Shown piece after piece: positions 19,530-21,233 of a DNA stretch of 21,233 bases. Location: the IMG/VR virus record IMGVR_UViG_3300002053_000551, positions 1 through 21,233 of that record; one strand, given 5' to 3'. The position numbers were made by a program, and so were the translations under genes. Below the pieces are notes generated by a model that had not been told where the DNA came from, searched no databases, and saw only the letters and a list, made by a program, of their open reading frames with translations. The stretch is from a virus. Position 1 is the stretch's first letter, and the number at the start of each line of letters is the position of its first letter.

Positions 19530-21233
19530 TGTAGTCATTGCGGATGAGTTTGCCTGTTTGGATAAAGATACTTTAGTAGAGACACAGAACGGTCTTGAGA
19601 GGATATCTGATATTACAGACATTAATACAAAGGTACTCAATAGATATGGAGAACTAGAATCTATTGGTTCTTTGATAAAAACACCGAAAACTGATGTGTA
19701 TGAAGTCGTTACGAAATATGGGTATAGATTTAAGTGTTCAAATAAACACAAGGTACTTACTCAGAATGGGTGGAAACTTGGCAAGGATTTAACGATAGAT
19801 GATTTTATTATTACAGAGAACAAATATACTTTCCCGACTGAATCGTATGATGATTTTATTACTAAAGATATGGCCTGGTTAATTGGCCTATTGATATCAG
19901 AAGGTGATGTTACGAATGAACATTGTGTTTCTATAAGAACTACAGATACCAGTCTTGTTGAGCGAATCAAAGATAGGTTTGATCATCTAAACCCAAAAGT
20001 ATATATCAGAGAGCCGTATACAGATGGACGTGGATGGGACTGTAAGAAATCGTATGAAATTAAAATACATAATACGGAATTTAGGAAAAAATTATTCGAT
20101 TTAGGAATAGGTTATTCCAATGTATATGAAAAGCGGATACCTAATTCTATTCTGAGATCACCGGTAGATATATCGACGGCATTTTTAAGCGGTCTGTTTT
20201 ACGGCGATGGATCGTGTTTTTTGTGGAAAGATAGGTCTACGACCAAGCTTGGTGTTGCATATTATACAGTTTCTGATATTTTGGCACAGGATGTACAAAC
20301 ACTACTTTTGAAATTCGATATCATAATTGGTCGTAGGACTAGAAAAAGTCAACTGAGTCACAGAAAACAATGGATATTGCGCGCAAATGGTATACATGCG
20401 CATAGATTATCTGAATTGTTAGAAATTGATGATTGGAAAGAATTGGCAGATGTAGCACACACACATTCTAATAAAGATACATATGGAGTTACATTTGACA
20501 AAAGTCGCAATCAATGGAAAGCTGCTGTTTTATATTGTGGAAAAGTTCGATATCTAGGTAGATATGACACTAAAGATGAAGCAGTTTCTGCTGTAAAAGA
20601 ATTTTTGGATAACAATAATACATGCCTGAAGGTAGAATCTGTTAGAAAGCTTGATTATCAGGATCATTTATATGATTTTCATTTGCCAAATACCCATAGT
20701 TTCTATGGTAATGGTTTTGTACAGCATAATTCTATCCCAGAAGATGTATTCGACGTTGTTGTCCGTGGTTTTGCAGCTACCGCCAAGACTCCTGTCGAAG
20801 AGGCCAAGAGGGCTGCCTTCGAAAAACAGTTGGCAAAACTTGATCTGCCAGCAGATATCAAGAAAAAGATCACCACAGATAATGGCAGGATGCATGGTAA
20901 CCAAATAGTTTATTCTGGTACCGCATATTATGCTTTTAACCATTTTGCAAAGAAGTATGAGATGTGGAGAAAGATTATCAGAAGTAAGGGTGATCCAGAT
21001 CAGGTAGCACAGATTTTTGGTGGAGAGAATTTGGTCCCAGAGGGATTCGATTATAGAGACTACGCGATCATCAGAATTCCTCACACACATCTGCCAGAGG
21101 GTTTATTGGATCAACGGCAGTTGGCTCATGCGAAAGCAACCCTGCCACGCAACATCTATCTCATGGAGTATGGTGCCGTTTTTGTTAAGGATTCAGACGG
21201 TTTCTACCCACGTAGTTTGATCGAAGGATGTAC
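19513..21233 (+). CDS. Terminase large subunit, remainder, with intein 2 (runs off window)
   Basis: The frame is open from CGT 19513 to the right edge. TerL reads RGFRANVVIADEFA, with Walker B VVIADEF (catalytic Glu). Intein 2 interrupts it, then SIPEDVFDVVVRGFAATAKT and VEEAKRAAFEKQLAKL follow, motif III VYSGTAYYAFNHF, and PHTHLPEGLLDQRQLAHAK toward the nuclease domain, which begins beyond the visible end. It has no start codon of its own and would need the upstream part. The composition and motifs match the first TerL part, so both are one gene split by the lesion at 19512/19513. Confidence 0.85.
19555..20730 (+). mobile_element. Intein 2 with LAGLIDADG endonuclease and AP2-like domain, just after Walker B
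   Basis: The element is 392 codons. It starts with Cys (CLDKDTLVETQNGLERISDI), has a block-B-like FKCSNKHKVLT with His, and ends LYDFHLPNTHSFYGNGFVQHN. Extein Ser follows in SIPEDVF, so the class 1 Cys/His-Asn/Ser residues are in place. The endonuclease dodecapeptides are AWLIGLLISEGD and AFLSGLFYGDGS. Between the second dodecapeptide and the C-terminal splicing block lies YGVTFDKSRNQWKAAV...GKVRYLGRYDTKDEAV, an AP2-like DNA-binding domain. Insertion follows DEFA of TerL Walker B. It differs in sequence from intein 1 and is also AT-rich. Confidence 0.9.
20482..20610 (+). other. AP2-like DNA-binding domain inside intein 2
   Basis: The segment encodes about 43 residues with the AP2 pattern YGVxxxxxxxxWxAxxxxxGKxxxLGxYxTxxEAxxA: YGVTFDKSRNQWKAAVLY, then CGKVRYLGRYDTKDEAVSAV and a closing helix. 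AP2 folds bind DNA through a three-stranded sheet and are found in plant regulators and phage HNH homing endonucleases. Within a LAGLIDADG intein it probably extends the recognition site. Its boundaries are estimated by eye. Confidence 0.75.

Noticed and set aside
1-21233. CRISPR array, insertion sequence, integrase or attachment site
   Set aside because: No regularly spaced direct repeats, transposase or integrase motifs were seen on either strand; the mobile elements seen are the two inteins and the homing-type genes.

Overview
The window reads as part of a tailed double-stranded DNA bacteriophage (Caudoviricetes). The case rests on a large terminase subunit (TerL) at the right edge carrying two inteins, on tightly packed small genes with 1-30 nt overlaps and clear Shine-Dalgarno (SD) sequences, on degenerate HNH homing-endonuclease-like genes, and on typical phage accessory enzymes (MazG, Nudix, DnaQ-like exonuclease, DNA methyltransferase, GDP-mannose dehydratase). 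Stops are TAA, TAG and TGA, as in the standard bacterial code. No capsid or tail gene is visible, and the host cannot be named from the sequence.

Layout. (1) Positions 1-6524, plus strand: one long run of mostly small, unrecognised genes. Recognisable members are a GNAT-like acetyltransferase, an S-adenosylmethionine-decarboxylase-like protein followed after 2 nt by a DUF3326 protein, a DEDDh exonuclease and a DUF4406/deoxyribosyltransferase-like protein. (2) Positions 12613-6421, minus strand: a second long run transcribed leftwards. It holds a DNA methyltransferase, Zn-finger proteins, an SPFH/band-7 membrane protein overlapping a MazG-like pyrophosphohydrolase, a broken HNH endonuclease, a Nudix hydrolase, an HNH-type Zn protein and several microproteins. 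It converges on and overlaps the end of region 1. (3) Positions 12718-21233, plus strand: starts from a sigma70-like promoter and carries a small gene, a sigma-factor-like protein, a probable small terminase, a glycosyltransferase, an HNH-like insertion, a SEC-C protein, GDP-mannose 4,6-dehydratase, an ERCC4-type nuclease and TerL. TerL has one intein in the Walker A loop and another just after Walker B.

Two things stand out. The first is the AdoMetDC-like/DUF3326 pair, which looks like an uncharacterised metabolic module: the pyruvoyl-enzyme residues Ser, His and Cys are kept, but the Glu before the cleavage Ser and the WPE of the HTWPE motif are changed. The second is TerL with both ATPase motifs held by inteins, one of which carries an AP2-like DNA-binding domain.

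Caution on quality. At least four small genes on the minus strand become continuous, coding-like proteins if one base is added or removed, three of them in homopolymer runs. TerL is also broken by an apparent out-of-frame deletion between its inteins, and GDP-mannose dehydratase lacks a conserved block. Some breaks may be consensus errors, others real decay. They are reported separately below.
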